In this document: positions 9,291-19,076 of the stretch, one piece after another
How positions within the stretch are numbered: the first letter of the stretch is position 1
Layout of the letters: the number at the start of each line of letters is the position of its first letter
Assembly (NCBI GenBank): GCA_002973635.1
Contig: CP027224.1
Location: forward strand, 3,544,501 to 3,608,500
Length of the DNA: 64,000 bases
DNA from: Lysinibacillus sp. B2A1
Lineage (GTDB): Bacteria > Bacillota > Bacilli > Bacillales_A > Planococcaceae
Direction: 5' to 3'
Notes under the pieces: generated by a model
Told to the model about the DNA's origin: nothing
The model's database searches: none
The model's input: the letters and a program-made list of their open reading frames with translations, nothing else
Translations under genes and position numbers: made by a program

Positions 9291-10022
9291 TTATTTTAAA
9301 GTACGCTTTAAAAATTCTTTCGTTCTTTCATGCTGAGGTGTTACTAAAACCTGAGAAGGTGGTCCCTCTTCTACAATTACGCCTTTATCCATAAATACGA
9401 CCCGATCTGCTACTTCTTTTGCAAACTCCATTTCATGTGTCACGATTAACATCGTATTTCCTGCATCTGCAAGCTGACGCATAACCTTTAATACTTCCCC
9501 TACCATTTCTGGATCGAGCGCAGATGTCGGCTCATCAAACAGCATTACATCTGGACTCATCGATAGTGCACGCGCGATAGCCACACGCTGTTTTTGTCCG
9601 CCAGAAAGCTGTCTTGGCTTCGCATTTACATATTGATCCATACCAACAATTTCTAAATATTCTAAAGCTGTTTTTTCAGCTTCTGATTTTGAACGCTTTA
9701 ATACTTTTATTTGACCAACTGTACAATTGTTCAATACATTATGGTTGTTAAATAAATTAAACTGCTGGAAAACCATACCTAAATGTGTACGATATTTTTG
9801 AATGTTATGTTTGTCATCCAGAATATTTTCACCTTTGTAGATAATCTGTCCACCGCTTGGCGTTTCCAATAAATTAATGCAACGAAGTAATGTTGATTTA
9901 CCAGATCCAGAGGAGCCGATTAAGCAAACTACCTCCCCCTTCTCTACTTGAAAATTGACATCCTTTAACACTTGGTTACGACCAAATGATTTACTTAAAT
10001 GCTTGATTTTAATGACTGTCAT
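9291..10022 (-). CDS. Polar amino-acid ABC importer, ATP-binding subunit
   Basis: 243 aa, the length usual for GlnQ/ArtM-type ATPases. Walker A is GSSGSGKST (about 37-45), the signature is [15 protein letters not shown] (about 140), Walker B is VMLFDEP, and the switch histidine is in THEME. It energises uptake by the permease encoded 12 bases upstream. The lysine riboswitch ahead of the operon points to lysine, or a related basic amino acid, as substrate. It starts with ATG after GGGGGA. Confidence 0.92.
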   Translation of the reverse strand: MTVIKIKHLSKSFGRNQVLKDVNFQVEKGEVVCLIGSSGSGKSTLLRCINLLETPSGGQIIYKGENILDDKHNIQKYRTHLGMVFQQFNLFNNHNVLNNCTVGQIKVLKRSKSEAEKTALEYLEIVGMDQYVNAKPRQLSGGQKQRVAIARALSMSPDVMLFDEPTSALDPEMVGEVLKVMRQLADAGNTMLIVTHEMEFAKEVADRVVFMDKGVIVEEGPPSQVLVTPQHERTKEFLKRTLK

Positions 10023-10034
10023 TTGTGCGTCCCC

Positions 10035-10760
10035 CTATATCGCTTCTTTCTGTTCTTTTTGATAGGCATCTGGTCCATCAAGTCGTTTTTCAACATATAG
10101 TAAAATTCGTGATGCCGTAAATGTCATAATAAAGTAAAGAACACAAGCTACAAAGAATGATTCAAAGTAGCGGAAGTTATTCCCTGCAATTGATTTTGTT
10201 TGGAAGAATAATTCCGTTACACCGATAACGTTTAAAACAGCAGTATCCTTAATATTCATTATTAATTGGTTCCCTGTTGCAGGTAAAACATTTCGTGCAA
10301 CCTGTGGTAATACAACATGCAGCATGATTTGGAAATGATTCATACCGATGGCTGAAGCTGCCTCATATTGACCTTTATCAATAGAAACAATTCCACCACG
10401 CACAATTTCGGCCATATAAGCACCTGTGTTTAGAGAAACTACTAAAATACCTGCTGTAATAAAATGCATGTCAATACCAAATGCTATATCTAATCCGTAA
10501 AAGACTACCATTGCTTGTACAATCATTGGTGTACCACGGAAAAATTCAACATAGCATGTTAGTATAAAATTAATCAGCTTTAAACTGTAGAACTTTACAC
10601 CTTTTTTACGAACCGGAATGGTATGCATAATCCCGATGAAAAATCCGATAAATGCACCAATAATTGTACTAATACTCGAAATCAATAAGGTATAATACGC
10701 ACCTCGTAAAAACATTTGCCAGTTGTTCTCTACAATAGAGATAATCCACTCAAGACTCAT
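10035..10760 (-). CDS. Polar amino-acid ABC importer, permease subunit
   Basis: 241 aa with about five membrane segments and the HisM/GlnP-type EAA loop (EAASAIGMNHFQIMLHVVLP). It forms the membrane channel with the ATPase encoded directly downstream. Only one permease gene is present, so the channel is probably a homodimer. The ATG follows AGGAGG. It is separated from the binding-protein gene by about 190 bases that hold two hairpins, suggesting that less permease than binding protein is made. Confidence 0.92.
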   Translation of the reverse strand: MSLEWIISIVENNWQMFLRGAYYTLLISSISTIIGAFIGFFIGIMHTIPVRKKGVKFYSLKLINFILTCYVEFFRGTPMIVQAMVVFYGLDIAFGIDMHFITAGILVVSLNTGAYMAEIVRGGIVSIDKGQYEAASAIGMNHFQIMLHVVLPQVARNVLPATGNQLIMNIKDTAVLNVIGVTELFFQTKSIAGNNFRYFESFFVACVLYFIMTFTASRILLYVEKRLDGPDAYQKEQKEAI

Positions 10761-10869
10761 GATGTTCCTCCTAACAACGTTGTGTTGCTTGTTTCTTCTT
10801 TATGATCCTAGCTAACTACCATAATAAACACGCTTGTTCTACCAATTTATGAAATGTTTAGCTAAGACA

Positions 10870-10943
10870 TTATCATTATTCAGAGAGGTTCTACTTGAAT
10901 AATGATGAAATGACATTGCACGGACTAGCTAATAGTCCGTGCA
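10870..10943 (-). other. Intercistronic hairpins between binding-protein and permease genes
   Basis: TGCACGGACT (10917-10926) and AGTCCGTGCA (10934-10943) form a perfect 10-bp stem 7 bases after the binding-protein stop, with no T run. A second stem (ATCATTATTC/GAATAATGAT, about 10872-10906) follows. Such hairpins in solute-binding-protein operons usually protect the upstream mRNA segment from 3' decay. Confidence 0.65.
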
Positions 10944-10949
10944 TTCTTG

Positions 10950-11816
10950 TTATTGTGCTGCTGGTTGTTGCTGAATCGCTTCTTCCATAATTGTTTGACG
11001 ATCATCTTCTGAAATTCCTTTTAAAATTTCATTGATTTTGTCAAGATTTGCATCATTTTTACGTAAACCAACTGCGATGGATGTGTTAGAAGGATCTGTA
11101 TCAAAGCCTTTTTCAAACGCTACATATGTGAATTTATCATTAGCTGCTGCTGCTGAAATACCTTCAGGACGTTCTGCTACATAGCCATCAATTTTGCCTG
11201 CCTCTAAAGCTACACGCATTGTTGGGAAGTTCTCCATAGCCGTTTGCTTTTGTACATCTTTGATTTGGTCAATTACATTGTAGTTTGAAGTGTTTAATTG
11301 TGAAGTAATTTTAGCACCAGAGAAATCCTGGATTGATTTTGCTTTTTCATATTTACTACCTTTTTTAATAACCATTACAAAATCAGAAGTATAATAGTTT
11401 TCAGTAAAATCAATCGTCTGCTTACGTTCTTCAGTAGGAGACATCCCCGCAATAATAGCATCAATTTTATTGGATTGAAGTGCTGGCACTAAACCATCCC
11501 ATTCCATTTTCACAATCACTAATTCTTTGCCTAAACCCTCAGCGATTTTTTTTGCCATTTGTACATCATAGCCACCTGCATACTCAGCATTATCTGCAAT
11601 TTTCACTGCGCCATTTGCATCATTTTGCTGTGTCCAGTTGAAAGGAGGATAACCTGCTTCCATCCCAATACGGAATTGCCCGCCATCTTCTGATCCACCT
11701 GTATCAGCACCAGCATCTCCAGACTTACCCGAATCCTTTTTGTCGCCAGCACCACAAGCAGCTAGCACAATTGCCGTCATGATAGAGATCATTACTAACA
11801 ACCATTTTCTTTTCAT
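10950..11816 (-). CDS. Amino-acid ABC importer, substrate-binding lipoprotein
   Basis: 288 aa. The lipoprotein signal is a lysine-rich start, a hydrophobic stretch and a lipobox ending at VLAACG (Cys21), then a Gly/Asp/Ser-rich linker. The rest matches periplasmic binding proteins of the polar amino-acid class (FRIGMEAGYPPFNW, then AGYDVQMAKKIAEGLG, then DAIIAGMSPTEERKQTIDFTENYY). It would capture the amino acid at the outer face of the membrane and deliver it to the permease. The lysine riboswitch 120 bases upstream suggests lysine. First gene of the operon, ATG after AAGGGGAG. Confidence 0.93.
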   Translation of the reverse strand: MKRKWLLVMISIMTAIVLAACGAGDKKDSGKSGDAGADTGGSEDGGQFRIGMEAGYPPFNWTQQNDANGAVKIADNAEYAGGYDVQMAKKIAEGLGKELVIVKMEWDGLVPALQSNKIDAIIAGMSPTEERKQTIDFTENYYTSDFVMVIKKGSKYEKAKSIQDFSGAKITSQLNTSNYNVIDQIKDVQKQTAMENFPTMRVALEAGKIDGYVAERPEGISAAAANDKFTYVAFEKGFDTDPSNTSIAVGLRKNDANLDKINEILKGISEDDRQTIMEEAIQQQPAAQ

Positions 11817-11858
11817 GAAAAACTCCCCTTTTCTGTAAAAAAATAAGACAACTGTACT

Positions 11859-11889
11859 AAAAAAGACCTAAGCTTTGAACTTAGGTCTT
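11859..11889 (-). terminator. Riboswitch expression-platform terminator
   Basis: Read on the minus strand, AAGACCTAAG and CTTAGGTCTT form a perfect 10-bp stem followed by a T run. It lies between the lysine aptamer and the binding-protein start, the expected place for transcription attenuation by lysine. Confidence 0.88.
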
Positions 11890-11936
11890 ACCTTTAATTG
11901 ACAGTTGCCCAAATCCTCACTATAATTTCCATGTTT

Positions 11937-12120
11937 CTGAGATAGCACAACCTAGTAAATGTGGAAAGCAAATTACTAGGACAGTCCTGCACTTATTCAC
12001 TGCAGACCCAGTATAAAAGTACGAGCTCCTTTTATACTTCGGCGATATTTCCTTCTCCATTGCGTCTTCGCTTGCTTTTACTCAACAATGAACTAATAAA
12101 TACCGCGCCTCTACCTCACA
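11937..12120 (-). promoter_or_regulatory. Lysine riboswitch (L-box)
   Basis: On the minus strand the leader shows the L-box conserved elements in order: AGAGGCGCGG, TGAGTAAAAG, a CGCCGAAG loop, TATACTGGGTCTGCA, GTGAATAAGTGCAGGACTGTC, and GTGCTATCTC. The closing P1 helix is GAGGTAG (12117-12111) with CTATCTC (11945-11939). In this class, bound lysine stabilises P1 and allows the downstream terminator to form, so the importer should be repressed when lysine is plentiful. The recognition is by comparison with the remembered Bacillus lysC leader. Confidence 0.9.
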
Positions 12121-12161
12121 ACAGAATGAATGTGAGGTTTGTTTATTTAATTGATAATTAG

Positions 12162-12191
12162 ATACTACTATAAAACTAACTTATTCGTCAA
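12162..12191 (-). promoter_or_regulatory. Probable sigma-A promoter of the lysine-riboswitch importer operon
   Basis: On the minus strand TTGACG (12191-12186) and TAGTAT (12167-12162) are spaced by 18 bases. Transcription would begin just upstream of the L-box. Just inside the transcript, ACCTCACA/TGTGAGGT (about 12112-12139) can pair and might compete with P1. Confidence 0.55.
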
Positions 12192-12374
12192 GATAATTTT
12201 ATCATTTTTCTGATTAATGACAATATTAGGGTTTTATCTATCTTAAATCCATTATTTACTTTTGCATAGTTAGTAAATATATTGAAGCTTCAGTGAAAAA
12301 AATCACAAATGATTACTATTAACAGCAATAATAGTAATCTAAAAGTAACTTATAAGCACAATGGTTTTTATCCC

Positions 12375-12480
12375 TACGATGTTTCTATCTATCACTTTGA
12401 GGATTCCCTCTCTCACTTTGGTTTTTCTATCAGCAAATTCGGCCGTTCTATCCGTCTCTTCCACTTTCTATCCTCCATAC
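12375..12480. repeat. Degenerate tandem repeat, 21-bp period (about 4.5 units)
   Basis: Successive units each begin TTCTATC or TTCCCTC and repeat every 20-21 bases (TTCTATCTATCACTTTGAGG is one). The same kind of array occurs at 60785-60868. It lies between the importer promoter and the odhB terminator. Confidence 0.6.
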
Positions 12481-12485
12481 AAAAG

Positions 12486-12512
12486 AAAAAGCCCTGCAAA
12501 TCGCAGGGCTTT
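12486..12512 (-). terminator. Terminator of the odhAB operon
   Basis: On the minus strand, AAGCCCTGC and GCAGGGCTT pair around a 5-base loop, followed by TTTTCTTTT, directly after the odhB stop. Confidence 0.92.
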
Positions 12513-12517
12513 GGAAA

Positions 12518-13759
12518 TTAAGAATTTAATAATAAATCTTCTGGGTTTTCAAGTAATTCTTTAACTGTTTTAAGGAAGCCTACAGAATCTTTACCATCGA
12601 TAATACGGTGGTCATAAGAAAGAGCTAGATACATCATTGGGCGAATTTCTACTTCACCATTTACTTCAACAGGACGTTTTTTGATAGAGTGCATGCCTAG
12701 GATAGCAGCTTGTGTACCATTCATGATAGGCGTAGACATTAATGAGCCGAAAACTCCACCGTTTGTAATTGTGAATGAGCCACCTTGAAGATCTGCTAAA
12801 CCTAATTTTTTGTCACGAGCTTTTTTCGCTAGGTCTGCAATTGAATCTTCAATTTCAGCAAAGTTTTTACGGTCAGCGTCACGTACAACTGGCACGACTA
12901 AACCTTCTTCTGTAGATACAGCTACGCCGATATCAAAGAAGTTGTTTAAGTGAATTTCATCACCAACGATTTGTGCGTTTACATATGGGTATTTTTTAAG
13001 TGCCGCTACTACTGCTTTTGTGAAGAATGACATGAAACCAAGTTTAGAGCCTGTAGACTCGAAGAATTGGTCTTTTTTACGAGAACGTAAAGCCATAACA
13101 TTCGTCATATCAACTTCGTTAAATGTAGTTAACATTGCAGTAGATTGTTTTACTTCAAGTAAACGTTTCGCAATTGTTTGGCGACGGCGACTCATTTTTT
13201 CTACAGTTACACGTGATTCATCTACAGCTGCTACCGCTTTTGGTGCTACTGGAGCTTGTGCTACTTGTGGTGCTGCTACTGGAGCTGTCCCATGAGCTGC
13301 CACGTCTTGGACACGTACACGACCTTGTGGGTCTACTGGAGATACAGCAGCAAGATCAATACCTTTTTCGCGAGCAAGTTTACGTGCTGCTGGAGATGCG
13401 ATTACACGCTCACCAGAAGTTTCTTCCACAACAGGAACTACTGCAACTGGGGCAGGTGCAGCTTGCGCTGGTGTTGCTTCAGCTGGTGCTGCCGGAGCTG
13501 GCGTTGCTGCTGCACCTTCGCCTGCTTCTACAACTGCGATAACTTGACCAACAAGTACAGTATCGCCTTCCTCAGCTAAAATCTGAGTTAAGACACCTGC
13601 TTCTTCTGAAATGATTTCAGCGTTTACTTTATCTGTTTCAAGTTCAACGATGAATTCACCTTTCTCAACGCGATCGCCCACTTTTTTTACCCACTGTGCG
13701 ATACTTCCTTCTGTAATCGATTCTGCTAATTCAGGGACTTTAATTTCAGCCACTTTCAT
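12518..13759 (-). CDS. odhB: Dihydrolipoyllysine-residue succinyltransferase, E2 of the 2-oxoglutarate dehydrogenase complex
   Basis: 413 aa, the usual length. An N-terminal lipoyl domain carries the lipoylated lysine Lys44 in ETDK. An Ala/Pro-rich linker (about 80-115) follows, then the E3-binding domain ([18 protein letters not shown]), a second linker, and the catalytic domain ending with [10 protein letters not shown] (His and Asp of the active site). It transfers the succinyl group from E1-bound intermediate to CoA, building the core of the complex in the TCA cycle. It lies 84 bases downstream of odhA and is followed by a strong terminator, so the two form an operon. Confidence 0.97.
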   Translation of the reverse strand: MKVAEIKVPELAESITEGSIAQWVKKVGDRVEKGEFIVELETDKVNAEIISEEAGVLTQILAEEGDTVLVGQVIAVVEAGEGAAATPAPAAPAEATPAQAAPAPVAVVPVVEETSGERVIASPAARKLAREKGIDLAAVSPVDPQGRVRVQDVAAHGTAPVAAPQVAQAPVAPKAVAAVDESRVTVEKMSRRRQTIAKRLLEVKQSTAMLTTFNEVDMTNVMALRSRKKDQFFESTGSKLGFMSFFTKAVVAALKKYPYVNAQIVGDEIHLNNFFDIGVAVSTEEGLVVPVVRDADRKNFAEIEDSIADLAKKARDKKLGLADLQGGSFTITNGGVFGSLMSTPIMNGTQAAILGMHSIKKRPVEVNGEVEIRPMMYLALSYDHRIIDGKDSVGFLKTVKELLENPEDLLLNS

Positions 13760-13843
13760 TTCCTCCTTTAATTAACGTGCATAATGCACATAGAAGGGCC
13801 ACCCGCCTAAGCAAGCAGCCCGGCTTCAAAAATTAATATGTGA

Positions 13844-16666
13844 TTATTTAACCTTAACAGGCTCAGCAACCGCTTCTTCTACAACTGCGGCTTGAGCAGC
13901 TTTATGAGAATCAGCATCACCTTCTGAAGTTGAGCTCATTGCAGGACGACCTACATAACGAAGCTTTTTACCTTCTGAAAGTTCATATAATGTTTCTAAT
14001 GCATAATTCCATGTACCTTGGTTTTTCGGTTCTTCCTGTACCCATACTACTTCTTTAACATTCGGATACTTAGCAATAATACCAGCAACTTGCTCTTTTG
14101 GGAATGGGTAAAGTTGTTCTACACGAATAATGTGTAAGTGATCGAAGCCTTCACCATCTTTTACGTGATCAGCTATATCAATCATGACTTTACCTGTACC
14201 TAGTACAATGCGCTCTACTGCGTCTGATTTTGCCCCTAGACCTGGTTGTTCAATTACTTCTTGGAATGAACCATTTGCTAATTGCTCAGCATTCGCTGCA
14301 GCTAATGGGTGACGAAGTAAGTACTTAGGTGATACTACCACAAGTGGACGAACGCCTTCAGTACCTAACAATGCTGCTTGACGACGTAATAAGTGGTAGT
14401 AGTTACCTGCGTTTGAACAGTTTGCTACGAACCAGTTATTTTCTGCTGACATTTGTAAATAACGTTCCATACGGCTTGAAGAGTGCTCTGGACCTTGACC
14501 TTCATAACCATGTGGTAAAAGAATTACTAAACCGGATTTTTGACCCCATTTAGCACGTGCACCTGAAATAAAGTTATCGAACATAACTTGTGCCATGTTA
14601 GCAAAATCACCGAATTGAGCTTCCCAAACCGACAATATATTACCATTTTCTAAATTATACCCATATTCAAAGCCTACTACCCCAGCTTCTGTAAGTGGAG
14701 AGTTGTGTACTGTGAATGATGCATTTGCACCTGAAATATGGTGAAGTGGTGTAAATACATTACCATTGTTTTTATCGTGTAACACTAAGTGACGTTGTGA
14801 GAACGTACCACGTTGTGCATCCTGTCCTGTAAAACGAACTGGTGTGCCATCTTGAATGATTGTAGCATAAGCTAATGTTTCAGCATGACCCCAGTCAATT
14901 TTTGCAGAAGCAAATGATTCACGACGTTTTTCTAAAATCTTACCAAGTTTTTTCTGTGGCTCGAAATTCTCTTCAAACACTAAAAGCTCTTCATTTATTT
15001 TTTCTAGACGTTCCGCACCAACTGCTGTATCAATTTGTGGGAACTCTATTTTTAATTCTTCTGGCATTTCTAAATGTTTGTGCTCATCTTTAGCAGCCAT
15101 TTCTTTAACATGATCATAAGAAGCTTGCATTTCTGCATAAATTGCTGTATCTAATGCTGCTACATCATCTGCAGAAACAACTCCCTCTGCTACTAATTGT
15201 GCGCCATATAAAGCACGAACAGTTTCATGTTTAGCTACTAATTTATATGTCTCAGGGTTTGTTACAGTTGGATCATCTGTTTCATTGTGACCATGACGAC
15301 GGTAACCAATTAAGTCAACGACAATATCTTTACCGAATTTTTGACGGTAGCTGGCTGCAAAACGACCAACTAATGATACAGCCTCAGGACTATCTGCATT
15401 CACATGGACAACTGGTACTTCATAGCCTTTTGCTGGGTCTGAAGAATACACAGATGAACGAGAATCTTGCTGCTCAGTTGTAAATCCAATCATATTGTTA
15501 GCAATGATGTGAATTGTACCTCCAGTTGTGAACCCTTCTGTTTTCGCAAAGTTAAGTACCTCTGTTACAATTCCTTGACCTGGGAATGCAGCGTCGCCGT
15601 GTACAAGGATACCTAATCCTTTTGTACGGTTATGAATTGCTTGCCCTGGCTTAGACGTATCATCTTGAGCCGCACGAGCAGAACCTAAAACAACTGGATT
15701 TCCAACTTCTAAGTGTGAAGGGTTGTAAGCGAGTTTAACATTCATACCAGATTCACGATTGTAAGAAGCACCCATATGGTATTTTACATCACCTGTCCAA
15801 CCTTTCGTAATTTCAAGTCGGCCATCCTCAGGCAAAAATAATTCGTTGGAAACATGTGCAAAATCAGAGAACATCATGTCATACGGTTTGTTTAAAATAT
15901 GTGTTAATACATTTAAACGACCACGGTGTGCCATGCCAATACGCACTTTTTCTACGCTATTAGCTTCTGCTGTTTTTAAAATTTCATCAAATAAAACGAT
16001 TTGAGTATCTAAACCTTCACCAGAGAAACGCTTTTGACCAACGAAAGTTTTATGAATAAACTTCTCAAAATTTTCAACACGTGTTAAGCGATCTAATAAT
16101 GCTTTTTTCTCATCAGAAGATAATGCTTGTTTAAATGAACCTGCTTCAATTTGAGCTTGAATCCAATCACGTTCTTCTGTTGCTACGACGTGATTATATT
16201 CAAATGCCACTTTATCTGTATAAACAGATTTTAAGTAATCAATTGCATCCTTACCATTTTTCACGTTTGCTGGCACATCTTTGAAGAAGATAGCTGCAGG
16301 AATTTCAGCTAAATCTGCAGCGCTTAGATTGAACGCGCTTTCTTCAATTTGAGCTGTTTGTAGTTCACGGTTTTTCAAAGGGTAAATATCTGCTGCTAAA
16401 TGACCTTGCGTACGGATTGCATCTGCTAATTTCACAGCTGCTAATACTTTTTTGTAATCGCCAGCAGGAGCCGCTGTGCTATTAGCTACCGCCACTTCAC
16501 CTTCTACTACTACTGGTGCACCAAATTGTTGGAATAATAATACTAACTCCGGTTCTACTTCTTCAGGAGACTGTAAGAATAAGTCGTATTGCTCCATCAC
16601 ATATCCTAGGTTAGGACCAGAGAAAGCTGACCATGGAGAACTTACAGTTGTAACGTTGTTCGACAT
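13844..16666 (-). CDS. odhA: 2-oxoglutarate dehydrogenase E1 component
   Basis: 940 aa from the ATG at 16666, chosen because GGAGG lies 8 bases upstream; a longer frame exists but lacks a signal. The protein shows the thiamine-diphosphate-dependent E1 layout: an N-terminal complex-binding segment (SGPNLGYVMEQYDLFL), HRGRLNVLTH and GDAAFPGQG in the cofactor domain, GYRRHGHNETDDP, and the pyrimidine-binding part (TGQDAQRGTFSQRH). It decarboxylates 2-oxoglutarate and passes the succinyl group to the lipoyl arm of OdhB. The E3 subunit is not nearby and is probably shared with another complex. Confidence 0.97.
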   Translation of the reverse strand: MSNNVTTVSSPWSAFSGPNLGYVMEQYDLFLQSPEEVEPELVLLFQQFGAPVVVEGEVAVANSTAAPAGDYKKVLAAVKLADAIRTQGHLAADIYPLKNRELQTAQIEESAFNLSAADLAEIPAAIFFKDVPANVKNGKDAIDYLKSVYTDKVAFEYNHVVATEERDWIQAQIEAGSFKQALSSDEKKALLDRLTRVENFEKFIHKTFVGQKRFSGEGLDTQIVLFDEILKTAEANSVEKVRIGMAHRGRLNVLTHILNKPYDMMFSDFAHVSNELFLPEDGRLEITKGWTGDVKYHMGASYNRESGMNVKLAYNPSHLEVGNPVVLGSARAAQDDTSKPGQAIHNRTKGLGILVHGDAAFPGQGIVTEVLNFAKTEGFTTGGTIHIIANNMIGFTTEQQDSRSSVYSSDPAKGYEVPVVHVNADSPEAVSLVGRFAASYRQKFGKDIVVDLIGYRRHGHNETDDPTVTNPETYKLVAKHETVRALYGAQLVAEGVVSADDVAALDTAIYAEMQASYDHVKEMAAKDEHKHLEMPEELKIEFPQIDTAVGAERLEKINEELLVFEENFEPQKKLGKILEKRRESFASAKIDWGHAETLAYATIIQDGTPVRFTGQDAQRGTFSQRHLVLHDKNNGNVFTPLHHISGANASFTVHNSPLTEAGVVGFEYGYNLENGNILSVWEAQFGDFANMAQVMFDNFISGARAKWGQKSGLVILLPHGYEGQGPEHSSSRMERYLQMSAENNWFVANCSNAGNYYHLLRRQAALLGTEGVRPLVVVSPKYLLRHPLAAANAEQLANGSFQEVIEQPGLGAKSDAVERIVLGTGKVMIDIADHVKDGEGFDHLHIIRVEQLYPFPKEQVAGIIAKYPNVKEVVWVQEEPKNQGTWNYALETLYELSEGKKLRYVGRPAMSSTSEGDADSHKAAQAAVVEEAVAEPVKVK

Positions 16667-16898
16667 GAAAAATGACCTCCAAATTTTGCCTTTCGGCAGT
16701 TCCATTAATTAAATTACAATTAATTATATAATATTTTTCCGTTCTTTTAAAGGATGTTTGACACAACTTATCCATATATTAAAGAACGTTTTTTCCATCT
16801 CAATCTTACTACTCTTCACAAAAAATACAACTCTTTTTAGGAAATTAAGCAATTTTTTTCGCAAAGGCTAAAATAATTTAATAAAGCGTGAAATTTCC

Positions 16899-18284
16899 TT
16901 AATATTTTAGCGGGAATTTAATGAAGAAAACGGTTCCAATATTGATCTCGCTCTTGACTTCCACAGAACCATTATATTTTTCAAGTAACATTTTTGTGAT
17001 ACTAAGACCTAAGCCTGTACCTCCTTTTTGACGATTTCTAGCTTCATCAATCCGATAAAATCGATCGAAAATAAAAGGTATATTTTCCTGCGCTATCCCA
17101 ATTCCATTATCTTCTATTTTTAAAAGCACCTCATTTCCAGCGGTTGAAAGAGAGATTTGAATCTCCGGTATTTTTTCACAATAACGAATAGCGTTCTCTA
17201 CTAGATTACGAACAATTTGACTAAGCGCATTTTCTGTTATAAATAATAGACCAATTTCTTCATTTTTAGACAGCATAATTCGTGCTTCTGGATGAAGATG
17301 CTCCATTTCCTCCATTACACTTTCAATCACTTCTACCGCATTAGCCTCACTCCTACTGTCTTTTTCTTCCCGACGTGCAAGCTCTAATAATTCCTCAATC
17401 ATTTTACGCATCCGTGCAATTTCTGTTAATGATGTATTAATAGATTCCTCAAGAATTTCTGGATCATTCTTTCCCCATCTTTTCAACAATGAGAGATGCC
17501 CTTCAATAGCCTGAATAGGTGTTCGCAGCTCATGGGATGCATCTGCAACAAATTGTTGCTGCTGGGTAAATGAAATTTGCAGCTCATTCATCATCGCATT
17601 ATACATTTTTAATAGATCACCTATTTCATCATGAGACGTGTAAGTTAATTTTATTGGCTCGTTAAATCCTTTATCCATCACCATTTTCATAGAAGATCGT
17701 AATTCTTGCAGTGGTTTCATCAAATAGTTGGCTAAATAATAGCCAATCGAAGCAGACAGCACTAATGCTCCTAGTCCAGCTATTAGCATGGCTGTCAATA
17801 AATAATGCATTAATGATTGGAACCCTGACAATGGATGAATCACCTGGATATATCCCTGGAAGAAGCCGAGTCGAATCGGTTCATTGATGACAAAGACATC
17901 TTTTTTATCAATCGTCATCTCATTAATTTCACGTAAAGTTGTCAGCGGTGCAGCTGGAGTAGTATCATTAATACTAAATATCTCAATATTATCCATATTA
18001 AATAGTCGGACAGTTTGATCACGATCTACAATGGAATTTAAAAGTCCCGTGTTTTGTTGAATTTGCTGTATTGTAAGATTTGGTCCTTGCGACTCTAAAA
18101 AAGATACTAAATCATAGCTTGTGCGTGTAACTTTACTTTCCTCATCATTTAAAAGCCATGTATGTAAGGAAATATAAACAACCATACATATAATTGCATA
18201 GCTAAAGAAGATAACAGCACTTGATGTGAGCATCCATTTTCTTTGTAATGTTTGATTCACTAGGTGTTTTTTCAATGATTTCAT
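16899..18284 (-). CDS. Two-component sensor histidine kinase (ArlS/YkoH-like)
   Basis: 461 aa. Two membrane helices (about 19-41 and 160-182) bracket an extracytoplasmic sensor of about 115 residues. HAMP follows, then HisKA with His251 (ASHELRTP) and an ATPase domain with the N box (RNLVENAIRYCE) and GTGLGLSITK. It would phosphorylate the OmpR-type regulator encoded just upstream; the start overlaps that gene's stop by 4 bases. The layout resembles staphylococcal ArlRS and Bacillus YkoGH, but the signal cannot be inferred. Confidence 0.92.
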   Translation of the reverse strand: MKSLKKHLVNQTLQRKWMLTSSAVIFFSYAIICMVVYISLHTWLLNDEESKVTRTSYDLVSFLESQGPNLTIQQIQQNTGLLNSIVDRDQTVRLFNMDNIEIFSINDTTPAAPLTTLREINEMTIDKKDVFVINEPIRLGFFQGYIQVIHPLSGFQSLMHYLLTAMLIAGLGALVLSASIGYYLANYLMKPLQELRSSMKMVMDKGFNEPIKLTYTSHDEIGDLLKMYNAMMNELQISFTQQQQFVADASHELRTPIQAIEGHLSLLKRWGKNDPEILEESINTSLTEIARMRKMIEELLELARREEKDSRSEANAVEVIESVMEEMEHLHPEARIMLSKNEEIGLLFITENALSQIVRNLVENAIRYCEKIPEIQISLSTAGNEVLLKIEDNGIGIAQENIPFIFDRFYRIDEARNRQKGGTGLGLSITKMLLEKYNGSVEVKSEINIGTVFFIKFPLKY

Positions 18285-18955
18285 TCACGCATCACATACC
18301 CAACCCCACGTACGGTTTCTATATAGGCATTCATCTCACCTGGTAGTTTTGTTCGCAAATGTCTGATATATACATCAACCACATTTGTCTCAATATCTGT
18401 ATCATATCCCCAGACAGAAGTTAGAATAAGCTCTCTTGTACAAACTTTGTTTTTATGTTCAATTAAAAGCTTCAGTAAATCAAATTCTGTTTTTGTTAAA
18501 TCCAGCTTTATTCCTTGAACATAGACTTCATAAGCAGCCAAATCGATTTCAATATCACGGAATTGTAATGTCCCACTATTTTTTTCCTCTGGCATAGCAC
18601 GACGTAATATCGTTCGAATTCTAGCTAGTAGCTCTTCAATGGCAAAAGGTTTGACAATATAGTCATCGGCTCCTGCATCTAAGCCCGCTACGCGGTCCAT
18701 CACTGCATCTCGCGCAGTTAACAAAATAATCGGTACATTTGACTGTGTGCGTACCCTGCGACATATTTCAATGCCATTGATACCTGGAAGCATTACATCT
18801 AATAAGAGAACATCAAAATTTTCAGATGCAGCATAGGCGAGTCCTTCACGACCATCAAAAGCAACCAAGACTTCATAGCCCTCATGCTTTAATTCCAGTT
18901 CTACAAAGCGAGCGATATGCTTTTCATCTTCTACTAAAAGTATTTTTTTAGGCAT
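18281..18955 (-). CDS. OmpR-family response regulator (ArlR/YkoG-like)
   Basis: 224 aa from the ATG at 18955, preceded by AAGGTGAG; a GTG three codons earlier overlaps this site and is less likely. A receiver domain (VLLLDVMLPGINGIE, KPFAIEELLARIR) is followed by a winged-helix DNA-binding domain (LTKTEFDLLKLL, ETNVVDVYIRHLRTKL). It is the first gene of the pair with the ArlS-like kinase. Targets are unknown. Confidence 0.94.
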   Translation of the reverse strand: MPKKILLVEDEKHIARFVELELKHEGYEVLVAFDGREGLAYAASENFDVLLLDVMLPGINGIEICRRVRTQSNVPIILLTARDAVMDRVAGLDAGADDYIVKPFAIEELLARIRTILRRAMPEEKNSGTLQFRDIEIDLAAYEVYVQGIKLDLTKTEFDLLKLLIEHKNKVCTRELILTSVWGYDTDIETNVVDVYIRHLRTKLPGEMNAYIETVRGVGYVMRE

Positions 18956-19031
18956 TACTCTCACCTTCTATTCCATAATCACTTATAAGGAGGTGTCTCC
19001 TTCTTAACACTGTTATAGCATAACATCAAAT

Positions 19032-19076
19032 AAAAAGTCTGTACCACAAGCAAATACTTGTTTGTACAGACTTTTT
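19032..19076. terminator. Bidirectional terminator after the diguanylate cyclase gene
   Basis: AAAAAGTCTGTAC (19032-19044) and GTACAGACTTTTT (19064-19076) form a 13-bp stem flanked by A and T runs on both sides. It insulates the ArlRS-like operon from the upstream cyclase gene. Confidence 0.88.

Noticed and set aside
13174..13579. Long plus-strand frames (up to 122 codons) opposite odhB
   Set aside because: They are antisense shadows of the Ala/Pro-rich linker of OdhB; composition is biased and no start signal is present.
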